Part shown: piece after piece, positions 18,116 through 26,158 of the stretch
Position numbering within the stretch: the first letter of the stretch is position 1
Layout: every line of letters begins with the position of its first letter
Source of the DNA: Phycisphaerales bacterium
GTDB lineage: Bacteria; Planctomycetota; Phycisphaerae; Phycisphaerales; UBA1924
DNA: 54,337 nucleotides
Assembly (NCBI GenBank): GCA_013360675.1
Contig: JABWBB010000013.1
Span: forward strand, 1 to 54,337
Reading direction: 5' to 3'
Made by a program: the position numbers and the translations under genes
The notes under the pieces: model-generated
What the model saw: the letters and a program-made list of their open reading frames with translations, nothing else
Databases searched by the model: none
Told to the model about the DNA's origin: nothing

Positions 18116-19099
18116 TTAGACCGCACCCGCGTACCCCTCAAAGGCCGCGCGAAATGCCTTGAACTCGATCCCGAGGTGCGCGCTCGCCTTGGCCGCGTTG
18201 CCTGTTGCATCCTCCGCACCCATCAGCGCCATCCCCTCGTCGAAGGGCAGCAGCCCGCCCGCGCCCGCGAGGGCAGCGGCCCTGGCCACGCCAGCCCCCA
18301 GCCACCCGGGAATGCCGTGCGCCTCGATGTCCGGGTTGGCCCCGTGCACATGATCGCGGATATGCCGCAGCAGGTCGGGGAACGAGAGCGCCTCGCCCCC
18401 CACCAGGTTGTAGACCTCGCCGACTGTCGGCTCGCGCTCGAGCGCGTTGGCAAAGGCCGTCACGACGTCCTCCACCGCCACGGGCTGCACCATCGGGTCC
18501 ATCTCATAGAGCGGGCCCAGCGGCACGCTCTTCTCCTCGATTGTCTTGCGGAAATACGGCATGAAGAGCCACGGGGCCGCGTGCCCGCCGGCCCAGGCCT
18601 TGCACATCTGGATGAACTCGCCGTCGCTCCCGTGGATCAGGCTCGGACGGAAGATCGTCCAGGCCAGCGAGCTGCGGCGCACGATCTGCTCGCCCTCGAA
18701 CTTCGTCTTCTGGTATTCCGCCGGGCCCAGCTCGCTCACGCCCAGGGCCGACATCTGCACGAACCGCCCGACTCCCAGGGCCTCGCAGGCCTTGACCAAC
18801 GACCGCACCGAATCGACGTGCGCAGCCCGGAAGGTCCCCCCCGCCTCGCCCCGGCGTTCACGCAAAATCCCGATCAGGTTGATGCACGCACCGGCCCCCT
18901 GAAGCAGTTCACCCACCCGGGCGGCGTCGCTCACCTCGCCCCCGATGAGCGTCAGCCCCGGGTCCGTAGGGAGCACCTGCATCGCCCGCCCGCGCGATCG
19001 CACCAGCGCCCGCACCTTGTGCCCGCGCGCCAGCAGTTCGCGGCAGAGCCGACGCCCCACAAACCCCGTCGCCCCCGTCAACGCCACCGTCATGCCCAT
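18116..19099 (-). CDS. NDUFA9-like SDR (atypical NAD(P)-binding protein)
   Basis: The 327-residue protein has an N-terminal GATGFVGRR (9-17) and the KVRALVRS strand typical of NmrA/NDUFA9-like atypical SDRs. A short YQKTKFEGEQ segment stands in for the classical YxxxK. The C-terminal half (FNLVGGEAL-like region, then helices) matches complex I NDUFA9-type proteins often found as NAD-dependent epimerase/dehydratases in bacteria. Its substrate is unknown; relatives act on quinone- or lipid-linked groups. The gene is first in a minus-strand unit with rnr, and is divergent from the ABC ATPase gene with 78 bases between starts. Confidence 0.82.
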   Translation of the reverse strand: MGMTVALTGATGFVGRRLCRELLARGHKVRALVRSRGRAMQVLPTDPGLTLIGGEVSDAARVGELLQGAGACINLIGILRERRGEAGGTFRAAHVDSVRSLVKACEALGVGRFVQMSALGVSELGPAEYQKTKFEGEQIVRRSSLAWTIFRPSLIHGSDGEFIQMCKAWAGGHAAPWLFMPYFRKTIEEKSVPLGPLYEMDPMVQPVAVEDVVTAFANALEREPTVGEVYNLVGGEALSFPDLLRHIRDHVHGANPDIEAHGIPGWLGAGVARAAALAGAGGLLPFDEGMALMGAEDATGNAAKASAHLGIEFKAFRAAFEGYAGAV

Positions 19100-19163
19100 C
19101 GCGCAAACTCCCTAAAGCCACACCCGTGGCCCGCGACTCACCATAGCCCCCGCCCGCACACCG

Positions 19164-19169
19164 TACCAT
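19164..19169 (+). promoter_or_regulatory. -10-like hexamer for the orphan ABC ATPase gene
   Basis: CG-TACCAT: the hexamer ends 8 bases before the ATG at 19178, and no Shine-Dalgarno site is present. Confidence 0.5.
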
Positions 19170-19177
19170 GAACCGCC

Positions 19178-19969
19178 ATGACCCTGCGGGCTTCGGATCT
19201 CTCGGTACGCTTCGATCGCGACGTGCTGCACCGGATCACGGCGGCGTTCGCCCCCGCCCGTGTCACCGCCGTCCTGGGCCCCAACGGGGCCGGCAAGACC
19301 ACCCTCGTGCGCACGCTGCTGGGCCTCGAACGCCCAACCTCGGGCCAGGTCGCGCTCGACGACAAGCCCATCGAACAATGGCCGCGTCGAGATTTAGCAC
19401 GCCGCGTCGCCCACATCCCCCAGCGGGCGAGTGTTGCCTTTGCCTTCAGTGTGCGCGAGGTGGTGGCCCTGGGGCGCTACCAGGCCGACAAGGCCGCCGA
19501 TGCCGTCCAGATCGACGCGGCTCTTCACGCGGCGGACATCGCCGACCGCGCCGCGGCCCCGGTCGCCATCCTCAGCGAGGGCCAGCGCCAACGCGTGCTC
19601 CTGGCACGAGCCCTGGCCCAGCTCTCACTGGCGGGGAGTGCACCCGTCGCCGGCCCGCCCTGCTACATCCTCGCCGACGAGCCCGCCTCGGCGATGGACC
19701 TGCGCCACACCTTCGCAACGCTGGGGCTGTTTCGCGCGTTGGCCGCACGGGGGGTGGGGGTGGTGGTGGTGCTCCACGACCTTCCCCTGGTGATGCGATA
19801 CGCCGACGAGGTAGTGCTGCTCGATCGGGCGGGGCGGCTCGCTGCCTCGGGTTCGGTGGAAGAGGTGATGCGCCCGGACCTGCTCGAGCGGATCTTCGAA
19901 GTTCCCTTCACGCTGACACACGATGGGCCGACGCGGGGCGTGCTGACGCCCATCCCGCCCCTCGACTAG
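19178..19969 (+). CDS. Iron/heme-type ABC transporter ATPase, orphan
   Basis: This 263-residue ATPase has Walker A GPNGAGKTT at 34-42, a signature reading LSEGQ (132-136; the usual LSGGQ glycine is glutamate), Walker B ILADEP at 164-169 and a switch HDL. The pattern, including a short insert before Walker B, resembles HmuV/FecE ATPases that drive uptake of heme, siderophores or cobalamin. No permease or binding-protein gene is present within the window, so the partner must be elsewhere. The stop TAG at 19967-19969 lies inside the predicted promoter of the next gene. Confidence 0.85.
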   Translation: MTLRASDLSVRFDRDVLHRITAAFAPARVTAVLGPNGAGKTTLVRTLLGLERPTSGQVALDDKPIEQWPRRDLARRVAHIPQRASVAFAFSVREVVALGRYQADKAADAVQIDAALHAADIADRAAAPVAILSEGQRQRVLLARALAQLSLAGSAPVAGPPCYILADEPASAMDLRHTFATLGLFRALAARGVGVVVVLHDLPLVMRYADEVVLLDRAGRLAASGSVEEVMRPDLLERIFEVPFTLTHDGPTRGVLTPIPPLD

Positions 19970-19972
19970 GAT
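19967..19972 (+). promoter_or_regulatory. -10-like hexamer overlapping a stop codon
   Basis: TAGGAT uses the TAG stop of the ABC ATPase gene as its first three bases and ends 7 bases before the ATG at 19980. Confidence 0.45.
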
Positions 19973-19979
19973 GATTCAC

Positions 19980-20705
19980 ATGCCCCAGTGGCTCCGCAAC
20001 ATTCCCTGGGAAATCGTCTGGGTTCTCGTCATCCTGCTGGGCCCGGGCCTCAAGGGTGTACTTACAGCCGTGGCCAGGAAGCGCAAGGAACGCGAGGCCC
20101 TTCTTGCCCGCGAACGCGCCCAGATCGAATCCCTCCGCACCGGGCGTAAAGCCGTCAATGAGGTCTCGGCGTACGACGCCCTCGAGACCAGCGCGGCGAA
20201 GCGTCCGCCCGCACCTCCGGTCTCCCAGCCCGCCCAGCGCCCACAGCCGCGAACCCAGCAACCCCAGCGCGCTCAGAGGGCTACGCCGCGCCCCCAGCAG
20301 CAACCCCAGCGTGCCGGGGCTTCGGCGAGCGTCCGCGTGCCGCCGACGCCTCCGACCACACCAGCGGGCCAGACACGCCTGCTGCGCTTGCCCGGAGGGA
20401 TCGTCCTCGAGATCCCCGTCGAAGCCCCGTCCCAGCAATCTCAGCAGCAGGCCCAGCGGCAGGCCCAGCAGAAGCAGGCCCAGCAACGCCGTGGCACGAC
20501 GATCCAGGCCCGCGAGCCCGAATCCAAGCCAATGCCCGCCGCATCCCGGGCGGCGGTGTCGCCCATCGTGGCTTCCGAGATCTCGACGCCGACGGTCTCC
20601 AAACGCGTTCACCACATGCCGATCGACCTGCCCAAGACCCGCACCCAGTGGCGGCAGGCCGTCGTGATGCGGGAGATCCTCTCCCCGCCCCTGTCCCTGC
20701 GATAA
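19980..20705 (+). CDS. Membrane-anchored Pro/Gln-rich protein
   Basis: The 241-residue protein has one N-terminal membrane helix (about residues 9-26), a basic helical stretch, a long low-complexity region rich in Pro, Gln and Ala (about 65-180), and a well-ordered C-terminal end (TQWRQAVVMREILSPPLSLR). I recall that a similar tail, RQA-VxxEILgpPxaLR, ends many planctomycete proteins of this build. A short beta-type segment (RLLRLPGGIVLEIP) interrupts the linker. The start at 19980 fits the TAGGAT hexamer 7 bases away; an ATG at 19971 lies inside that hexamer. Function unknown; the topology suggests an adaptor held at the inner membrane. Confidence 0.65.
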   Translation: MPQWLRNIPWEIVWVLVILLGPGLKGVLTAVARKRKEREALLARERAQIESLRTGRKAVNEVSAYDALETSAAKRPPAPPVSQPAQRPQPRTQQPQRAQRATPRPQQQPQRAGASASVRVPPTPPTTPAGQTRLLRLPGGIVLEIPVEAPSQQSQQQAQRQAQQKQAQQRRGTTIQAREPESKPMPAASRAAVSPIVASEISTPTVSKRVHHMPIDLPKTRTQWRQAVVMREILSPPLSLR

Positions 20706-20727
20706 ACGGCGGGGGGTGCCCGTGTCG

Positions 20728-20733
20728 TATACT
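20728..20733 (+). promoter_or_regulatory. -10 element for the HEAT-repeat lipoprotein gene
   Basis: TATACT, close to the consensus, ends 6 bases before the GTG at 20740. This spacing favours 20740 over the GTG at 20716. Confidence 0.6.
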
Positions 20734-20739
20734 CGGCGC

Positions 20740-21522
20740 GTGCGAGCCACGATCCTTTCAATGCTGGCGGTGAGCGCCCTGCTTTCCGGGTGCGAACTCT
20801 CCGAACTGCGCCCCGGCGCCCAGAGCATTCTTGAACTCTCGCAGCCTCCCTCGCCGCAGGAGGCCGCCGAGTGGGCGATTGACCCCTACGACGCGAACAA
20901 CCGCTATCGGGGCACGCTGCTGCTGGCCAACGCCCCCTTCGCGGGCGAAGACGTGTACCTCCGGCTGTTCGAGGACAACATCGACGATGCCGATCCGGGT
21001 GTCCGCGCGGCGGCCTGCCGTGCGCTGGCGAACCACGGCAATGCCACGCACATTCCGCTGCTGACGGGCGCGCTCAAGGACGCTGAGATCGGGGTGCGGG
21101 TCGAGGCCGCCCGTGGCCTGCAGCGGGTCTACAGCGTCGATGCGATCGATCCGCTCATCAAATCGCTCAGCCCGGCGGAAGAGCCCGAGTATGCGGTGCG
21201 CGCCGAGGCGGCGTGCGCCCTTGGCCAATACCGCGAGACGCGCGTTGCCGAAGCGCTCATCGCCGCCCTCGACGATCGGCACCTGGCCGTGAACCGGGCC
21301 ACGCTCGATTCGCTGCGCGTGCTCACGGGGCAGGACCTGGGCTATGAGCGAAGGGACTGGGTGGTCTGGTTCAATGAGACCCAGGCCCCCTTCGCCATGG
21401 GCGGGGTGTATGTCTACCCCGTCTTCTCGCGGTCGAAGTTCTGGTACGAGCACCTGCCTTTCGTGCCGCCCCCGCCCAACGAGGTCGCCGGCACCCCCGC
21501 GGGCATGCCCGTCCGCGAATAA
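20740..21522 (+). CDS. HEAT-repeat lipoprotein
   Basis: The 260-residue product begins with a short signal and lipobox (SALLSGCEL, cysteine about 18). Residues about 75-200 hold three or four HEAT-like repeats (PGVRAAACRALANHG, VRVEAARGLQRVYS, VRAEAACALGQY), each a pair of helices. The C-terminal 60 residues contain many aromatic and proline residues. HEAT repeats usually bind other proteins, so a scaffold role in the periplasm or outer membrane is likely. The GTG at 20740 was chosen because TATACT sits 6 bases upstream and because it gives the shortest positively charged signal. Confidence 0.8.
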   Translation: MRATILSMLAVSALLSGCELSELRPGAQSILELSQPPSPQEAAEWAIDPYDANNRYRGTLLLANAPFAGEDVYLRLFEDNIDDADPGVRAAACRALANHGNATHIPLLTGALKDAEIGVRVEAARGLQRVYSVDAIDPLIKSLSPAEEPEYAVRAEAACALGQYRETRVAEALIAALDDRHLAVNRATLDSLRVLTGQDLGYERRDWVVWFNETQAPFAMGGVYVYPVFSRSKFWYEHLPFVPPPPNEVAGTPAGMPVRE

Positions 21523-21598
21523 CCGCGCTATTTTCCGCGCTCCGCCACCCGGGCTTCAGCCCTGTGCCGCCCCAGCCGATCTTGGGTTCGTGGTCAAC

Positions 21599-22615
21599 GT
21601 GCGCGCCAAAGCCAGGGAACAGACGTCCGTTCGCGCCCTGCGCTTCCAGGCGGGGCAGATGCGCCTCGACGAGGTGCCCTGCCCCGTGCCAGCAAGCGGC
21701 GAGGTGTTGATCAGGCCCACGCGCATGGGCGTCGCTTCGCCGGATCTGGCCGTCGTCGATGGGGCCGTGCGTTTCGCGGGCGTGCTCGGGCACGAGTTCG
21801 TGGGCATCGTCGAGCAGGCCGCCGACAAGGCGGTCAATAAAGAACTGGGCGGGCGGCGGGTGGTGGGGCTGCCCACCGCGTCGTGCGCTGCGTGCGATCT
21901 CTGCAAGGCCGGCCTGCCCATGCACTGCCAGGGGCGGCGGGTGCTCGGGCTGTGGGGGCGCGACGGGTGCTTCGCCGATCGCTTCACCATCCCCGCACAG
22001 AACCTGGTTGAGGTCCCCGCTGATCTTGATGATGACCACGCGGTCTTTGCCCATGCGCTGGGGGCGGCGATCCACGCCGTCCGCATGATCCGCATCGTGG
22101 GCAAGCCGTTTGTCACGATCCTGGGCGACGGGCCGATCGGGCTGCTGGCGGCCCAGGTCGCGTCGCGCCTCAACGCCTCGGTGCGTCTGCTAGGCCGCCA
22201 CGAACGCAAGTACACGCTGTGCGAGCGCTGGGGCATCAAGCATCGGCACGAGTCCGAGGTGGGTCGCCGCCATGATCAGGATGTCGTGATCGACTGCACG
22301 GGCACCGCGACGGGTCTGTCGCTGGCGCTGTCGCTGGTTCGCCCCCGCGGCAAGGTGATCCTCAAGACTGCGCCCGCGCCAGTTCCCGCCGATGCCTTCT
22401 CGCCCCAGACCACGAGCGTGGATCTGCGCCAGGCGGTGGCGAACGAGATCGAGATCCTGGGTGCCGCGGGGTGCTCGCTCGCCGAGGGCGTGGCGATGCT
22501 GGCACGGCGCGAGGTCGATGTGCTCCCGCTCATCACCCGACGCTTCCGCCTGGCCGACGCTCCCACGGCGTTCGAGGCGGCCCGCGACGGCGTCAAAGTC
22601 CTGCTCGAGCCTTGA
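21599..22615 (+). CDS. Medium-chain zinc-type dehydrogenase, altered catalytic site
   Basis: The 338-residue protein is a medium-chain dehydrogenase: GHE at 64-66, a structural zinc ladder at C96, C99, C102 and C110 and a Rossmann motif ILGDGPIGLLAAQ. At the place where the catalytic zinc cysteine belongs (usually GICGTD) it reads GVASPD, so that cysteine is alanine. Relatives oxidise sugars, polyols or alcohols with NAD(P). Its substrate is unknown, and the missing ligand may mean altered catalysis. The start is uncertain: GTG codons at 21590 and 21599 are both in frame; the second was used because it gives the more usual N-terminal length. Confidence 0.8.
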   Translation: MRAKAREQTSVRALRFQAGQMRLDEVPCPVPASGEVLIRPTRMGVASPDLAVVDGAVRFAGVLGHEFVGIVEQAADKAVNKELGGRRVVGLPTASCAACDLCKAGLPMHCQGRRVLGLWGRDGCFADRFTIPAQNLVEVPADLDDDHAVFAHALGAAIHAVRMIRIVGKPFVTILGDGPIGLLAAQVASRLNASVRLLGRHERKYTLCERWGIKHRHESEVGRRHDQDVVIDCTGTATGLSLALSLVRPRGKVILKTAPAPVPADAFSPQTTSVDLRQAVANEIEILGAAGCSLAEGVAMLARREVDVLPLITRRFRLADAPTAFEAARDGVKVLLEP

Positions 22616-22633
22616 AATCAGTGCTCGTGATGA

Positions 22634-22683
22634 CATGCAGCCCGACCGTCAGGGAGGGCTCTCTGCGCGTGCGTTCGTCATGA
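22634..22683 (+). repeat. 50-base direct repeat, copy 1
   Basis: The sequence begins CATGCAGCCCGACCGTCAGG and ends with CATGA. Copy 2 lies 192 bases downstream with three mismatches by eye. Confidence 0.75.
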
Positions 22684-22691
22684 CGTATGTC

Positions 22692-22806
22692 GGGTGCCAC
22701 CACCCGCCGCGTCTTCGCGGCGCGTGGTGTCGGGCGCGGCTTTCGCGCAATTCAACGAACGGCGCACGACGCGCGTGCGGCGGACCGCCCGCGGGTCGTG
22801 GCACCC
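22692..22806. repeat. Inverted-repeat structure between the two direct repeats
   Basis: The outer arms are 22692-22706 and 22792-22806, which pair with one mismatch in 15. Inside, arms 22698-22711 and 22716-22729 form a 14-base-pair hairpin with one mismatch and a TCTT loop. The two structures share bases and would be alternatives. Confidence 0.6.
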
Positions 22807-22825
22807 AGACAATGCATGCTTGCGG

Positions 22826-22875
22826 CATGCAGCCCGACCGTCAGGGAGGGCCCTCTGCGCGCGCGTTCGACATGA
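22826..22875 (+). repeat. 50-base direct repeat, copy 2
   Basis: This copy differs from copy 1 by three bases. It is preceded by a small palindrome, GCATGC-TTGCG-GCATGC. Confidence 0.75.
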
Positions 22876-22998
22876 AGAAAGCCCTCGCTGACGCTCACGC
22901 TGCATGTTCAAGCACGCCGCACGCGATGGCCCGCTTGCTCCATCACTCTCTGTACGTACTTTCGATGTGAGGCTCTACAGTGGCGCGGGAGGTTCGTC

Positions 22999-24516
22999 AT
23001 GAACGCCGCGCTCATCGAGGCTGTCGATCCGGAAGTCCGCCGCGCCTGGGCCGCCGCCGAGCACCCGCGTTGGCGCGATCCCGCCAGCCGCGCCGACGCG
23101 CTGGAGCGAGTGTCGCTTGCCCTTAAGAAAGAGTCGAGCGCGATCCTCGATCAGGCCTCGCGCGAGACGGGGCTCACCCGCGACGAACTCACGCCCGAAC
23201 TCGCCCGCATGGTCCGCGCGCTGCGACTCTTCGCCGATCTCGTGCGCGAGGGGTCGTGGGTGCGGGCGGCGATCGACGGCCCGTGCAAGGACCCCGCCGC
23301 CGCCATCGGGCCGAATCACGACCTGCGCCGCATGCTCGTGCCGCTGGGGCGCGTCGTGGGCGTCTTTGGCGCGAGCAACTTTCCGCTGGCGTACGGGGTG
23401 TGCGGCGGAGACACGGCCTCGGCCTGGGCCGCCGGGTGCGCGGTCGTTGTCAAGGAACACCCCGCCCACCCCAAGACCGGGTCGCTGATCGTCACGATCG
23501 CGCGAGGGGCGTTCGAGGAGGCGGGCTTGCCGCGGGATCTGCTCGGGTACGTGCGCGACGACGAAACCGCCGGGTTTCACGTGGCGCGGGCGCTGGTGTC
23601 GCACGAACTGGTTTGCGCGATCGGGTTCACGGGCTCGCGCGGCAGCGGGCTGGCGATCGAGACGATCGCGCGGGAGCGAGACGTCCCGATCCCGGTCTTT
23701 GCCGAGATGAGTTCGACCAACCCGGTCTTCATCACGCGCGGGGCGATCGAGGCCCGCGGCCCCGAGATCGGGCGGATGATCGTGTCGTCGGTCCTGGCCC
23801 GCTACGGGCAGCAGTGCACCTGCCCGGGGCTGATCTTTCCCGAGATCGGCGTCGATCACGAGCCGCTGCTGGGCGAGATCCGACGCGGGATCGCCGCCCA
23901 GCCCGCGCGGCGGATGCTTTCAACCCGCGTGCGCGAGGGGTATGCGAAGCAGGCCTCGACGGTGGGTTCGTTCGTGCCCGAGGTCGAACTGCTCGCCATG
24001 GGGGGCGAGGGGGCGGGTTCCGACGAGGCCCCGGCCCTGGCGTACCTGACAGACTGGGACTCGGTGCGCAGTGTGAAGTTCTTGAGCGACGAGATGTTCG
24101 GGCCCGGCATGGTGATCGCGCCGATCGATTTCGCCCACCCGAGCGCGATCGAGGATGTGCTGGCGACGATCGGCAATCACCTGACCGCGAGCCTGTTCCA
24201 CGTGGAGCAGGACCTTGATCGTGCGCACATCCGCGGGCTGTGCGAGCGCCTGGCGGGAATCGCCGGGCGGGTGATCTTCAACGGCGTGCCCACGGGCGTG
24301 CGCGTTGCTGGTGCGATGGTGCACGGGGGGCCATTCCCGGCGACCAATCGACCCGAATCGACGGCGGCGGGCCCGCTGGCGATCGAGCGTTGGTGCCGCC
24401 CGGTCTGCTGGCAGAACTGCCCCGACGTGCTCCTGCCGCCGGAACTGCGCGATGGGAATCCGCGGGGGATCGTGCGGGTGTTGAACGGCGTGCGCGAGGC
24501 GGCTGGGGGCGCATGA
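22999..24516 (+). CDS. 2-oxoglutarate semialdehyde (2,5-dioxopentanoate) dehydrogenase
   Basis: The 505-residue aldehyde dehydrogenase has K152 in VVKEHPAHP, the general base E236 in FAEMSSTNP and the catalytic cysteine C273 in GQQCTCPG. The C-terminal half, with GPFPATNRPEST, then RPVCWQNCPD and LLPPELRDGNP, is the signature of 2-oxoglutarate semialdehyde dehydrogenases of sugar-acid, arabinose and hydroxyproline breakdown. It makes 2-oxoglutarate for the citric acid cycle. Start: ATG 7 bases after a GGGAGG site. The upstream dehydrogenase could belong to the same pathway, but a 383-base gap lies between. The rest of such a pathway is not in the window. Confidence 0.9.
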   Translation: MNAALIEAVDPEVRRAWAAAEHPRWRDPASRADALERVSLALKKESSAILDQASRETGLTRDELTPELARMVRALRLFADLVREGSWVRAAIDGPCKDPAAAIGPNHDLRRMLVPLGRVVGVFGASNFPLAYGVCGGDTASAWAAGCAVVVKEHPAHPKTGSLIVTIARGAFEEAGLPRDLLGYVRDDETAGFHVARALVSHELVCAIGFTGSRGSGLAIETIARERDVPIPVFAEMSSTNPVFITRGAIEARGPEIGRMIVSSVLARYGQQCTCPGLIFPEIGVDHEPLLGEIRRGIAAQPARRMLSTRVREGYAKQASTVGSFVPEVELLAMGGEGAGSDEAPALAYLTDWDSVRSVKFLSDEMFGPGMVIAPIDFAHPSAIEDVLATIGNHLTASLFHVEQDLDRAHIRGLCERLAGIAGRVIFNGVPTGVRVAGAMVHGGPFPATNRPESTAAGPLAIERWCRPVCWQNCPDVLLPPELRDGNPRGIVRVLNGVREAAGGA

Positions 24517-24543
24517 AAAACCGCCCCCGGTGGCGGGGGCGGT
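24516..24543 (-). terminator. Rho-independent terminator of the subtilase gene
   Basis: ACCGCCCCC (24520-24528) and GGGGGCGGT (24535-24543) form a perfect 9-base-pair stem; on the minus strand the stem is followed by five Ts. It may also stop the + strand dehydrogenase transcript. Confidence 0.85.
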
Positions 24544-24569
24544 CTGGGAAGTTCGCGGCACGCGATTGA

Positions 24570-25991
24570 TCAGCGCACGGCGTTGTTGACGTTGAGCGAG
24601 CCGCCGGTGACGCACTTGCCCGACAGGGCGGTCACGGGCTTGACGGTCGAGAAGATCTTGGAGCGGACCTGCGCGTAGGTCCAGGTGGGGTTGTGGTTCC
24701 AGACCAGGGCGGCGGCGCCGGTGACATGCGGGGCGGCCATGGAGGTGCCGTCCATATAGACATAGGCGTTGTCGGCGGAGTGATAGCAGGAGGCGATGGT
24801 GACGCCCGGGGCGCCCAGGTCGACGCTGGTCGAGCCGTAGTTGCTGAAGCGGGCGAGTTTGTTGTCGTTGTCGAGGGCGGCGACGGCGATGATGTTGTCC
24901 TGCGTGTAGGAGGCGGGGTACTGGGGGATGGTGTTGTTGTTGTCGCCGCGCCCGTCCGCCCCGCCGTTGCCCGCGGCGCAGACGAGCATGTGCCCGGCGG
25001 TGCGCGCGTTGGTGATGGCGGAGTTGAGCGAACTGCTGAAGGCGCCGCCGCTCCACGAGTGGTTGGAGAGTTTGATGCTCTTGCCCACGCAGTAATCGAG
25101 CGCGCTGATCGCCGCGCTGACCGAGACGGAACCGGACGCCGAGCCGATCTTGAGGCCGACGAGGCGGACGGTCCAGCAGACGCCCACGACGCCCTTGGCG
25201 TTGTTTCCGACGGCACCCACGGTGCCCGAGACGTGGCTGCCGTGCCCGTTGTCGTCGGTGGGGTTGCTGTCGTTGTTCCAGAAATCCCAGCCCCAGGTGT
25301 CGTCGATGTAGCCGTTGCCATCGTCGTCGATCCCGTTGCCGGCGATCTCGGCGGCGTTGGTCCAGCGGTTGGCGGCGAGGTCTTCGTGCGTGGCGCGGAT
25401 GCCCGAGTCGGCGATGCCCACGGCGAAGGCGCCGCCGGTGGTCACGTCCCAGGCCAGATTGGCGTCGATGTCGGCGTTGGAAGTGCCGCGATCGTTGTTG
25501 ACGGTCTGGCCCGTGTTGTTCATGCCCCACAGCAAGGAGTAGTAGGTGTCGTTGGGATTCACGCCGATGCGGGCCAGGTGGTCGGGCTCGGCGAAGACGA
25601 TGACGCCGAACTGATGGCGGGCGGCATCGAGGATCTTCAGCGCATCGCCCGCCGGCATGCTGACGGCGACGTGATTCAGGTCGGGGACGAGCGCCCAGGT
25701 CTTGATCGTGCGGCCGCCGACGAGGGCGAGCGTGGCGTTCTTGGCGGCCTGGGGCGTGCCGGGGGCGAACTGCACGAGCACCGAGGTCGGGTCGTGGGGC
25801 AGGTTCGGGTTTGCGCGGACGATGAGATCGCGCTTGGCGTACCAGTCGCGCAGCCAGTCCTGGACGTCGTCGTTGGCGGGAAGGCCCGCGGCGCTGATCG
25901 GGGGAACCGGGTTGAGTGCGGACTGGGCGTTGGCAACGCCGCCCGCCAGCAGCGCACCCGACAGGAACGCAAGGAAACCAAGACGCGACAT
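24570..25991 (-). CDS. Secreted subtilisin-like serine protease (S8)
   Basis: The 473-residue protein has a signal peptide (about 1-23, ending ANA-Q), an I9-like propeptide region (about 68-142) and a subtilisin domain with D195 in IADSG, H250 in NGHGSH, oxyanion N342 in AAGN and S417 in GTSMAAP. An Asp-rich insert (IDDDGNGYIDDTWGWDF) before the histidine is a probable calcium site found in many exported subtilases. There is no C-terminal anchor, so the enzyme is probably released or periplasmic. Start: ATG at 25991 after GGAGGG. A promoter with TTGACG and TAGGTT lies about 130 bases upstream, with a hairpin in the leader. Confidence 0.93.
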   Translation of the reverse strand: MSRLGFLAFLSGALLAGGVANAQSALNPVPPISAAGLPANDDVQDWLRDWYAKRDLIVRANPNLPHDPTSVLVQFAPGTPQAAKNATLALVGGRTIKTWALVPDLNHVAVSMPAGDALKILDAARHQFGVIVFAEPDHLARIGVNPNDTYYSLLWGMNNTGQTVNNDRGTSNADIDANLAWDVTTGGAFAVGIADSGIRATHEDLAANRWTNAAEIAGNGIDDDGNGYIDDTWGWDFWNNDSNPTDDNGHGSHVSGTVGAVGNNAKGVVGVCWTVRLVGLKIGSASGSVSVSAAISALDYCVGKSIKLSNHSWSGGAFSSSLNSAITNARTAGHMLVCAAGNGGADGRGDNNNTIPQYPASYTQDNIIAVAALDNDNKLARFSNYGSTSVDLGAPGVTIASCYHSADNAYVYMDGTSMAAPHVTGAAALVWNHNPTWTYAQVRSKIFSTVKPVTALSGKCVTGGSLNVNNAVR

Positions 25992-26040
25992 GGTGAACCC
26001 TCCACGCGACGCGACAAGCGTCGGAAACAACTCGGCATGA

Positions 26041-26078
26041 CGGGCCCGACAGCCCCCCGAGAACCGGGGGCTGGCCCG
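26041..26078 (-). promoter_or_regulatory. Hairpin in the protease mRNA leader
   Basis: CAGCCCCC (26050-26057) pairs with GGGGGCTG (26066-26073), extended by GGGC/GCCC outside. It lies in the predicted leader of the subtilase mRNA, about 60 bases from the start codon. Confidence 0.5.
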
Positions 26079-26128
26079 AAGCGGACGCGTCTCGGAGGTG
26101 GAGACCCGGCCGTGGCCTTGACGCGACC

Positions 26129-26158
26129 AACCTACCCGGCGGGTTGAGGCGGCGTCAA
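26129..26158 (-). promoter_or_regulatory. Promoter of the subtilase gene
   Basis: On the minus strand, TTGACG (26153-26158) is followed after 18 bases by TAGGTT (26129-26134). This is the best -35/-10 pair in the window and predicts a start near 26122. Confidence 0.65.

Larger units (their letters stand above)
22616..22998. other. Intergenic repeat-bearing region, no gene seen
   Basis: This 383-base gap holds two near-identical 50-base direct repeats, a long imperfect inverted repeat and a compact hairpin between them, listed separately. Short open frames exist on both strands, but they run through the repeats, have arginine-rich compositions and no good start sites. At the right edge, TACAGT (22976-22981) and a Shine-Dalgarno GGGAGG (22987-22992) belong to the next gene. 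Confidence 0.7.

Noticed and set aside
15602..19171. A 1189-codon open frame on the plus strand over rnr and its neighbour.
   Set aside because: It runs antisense to RNase R and the SDR, whose motifs are certain; long antisense frames are expected at this G+C.
22678..22970. Small open frames in the intergenic repeat region.
   Set aside because: They include the repeat units, use poor starts and have arginine/alanine-rich products; the repeat explains the region better.
24693..26147. A 484-codon plus-strand frame over the subtilase gene.
   Set aside because: It is an antisense shadow of the catalytic domain with Val/Gly/Asp-rich composition.
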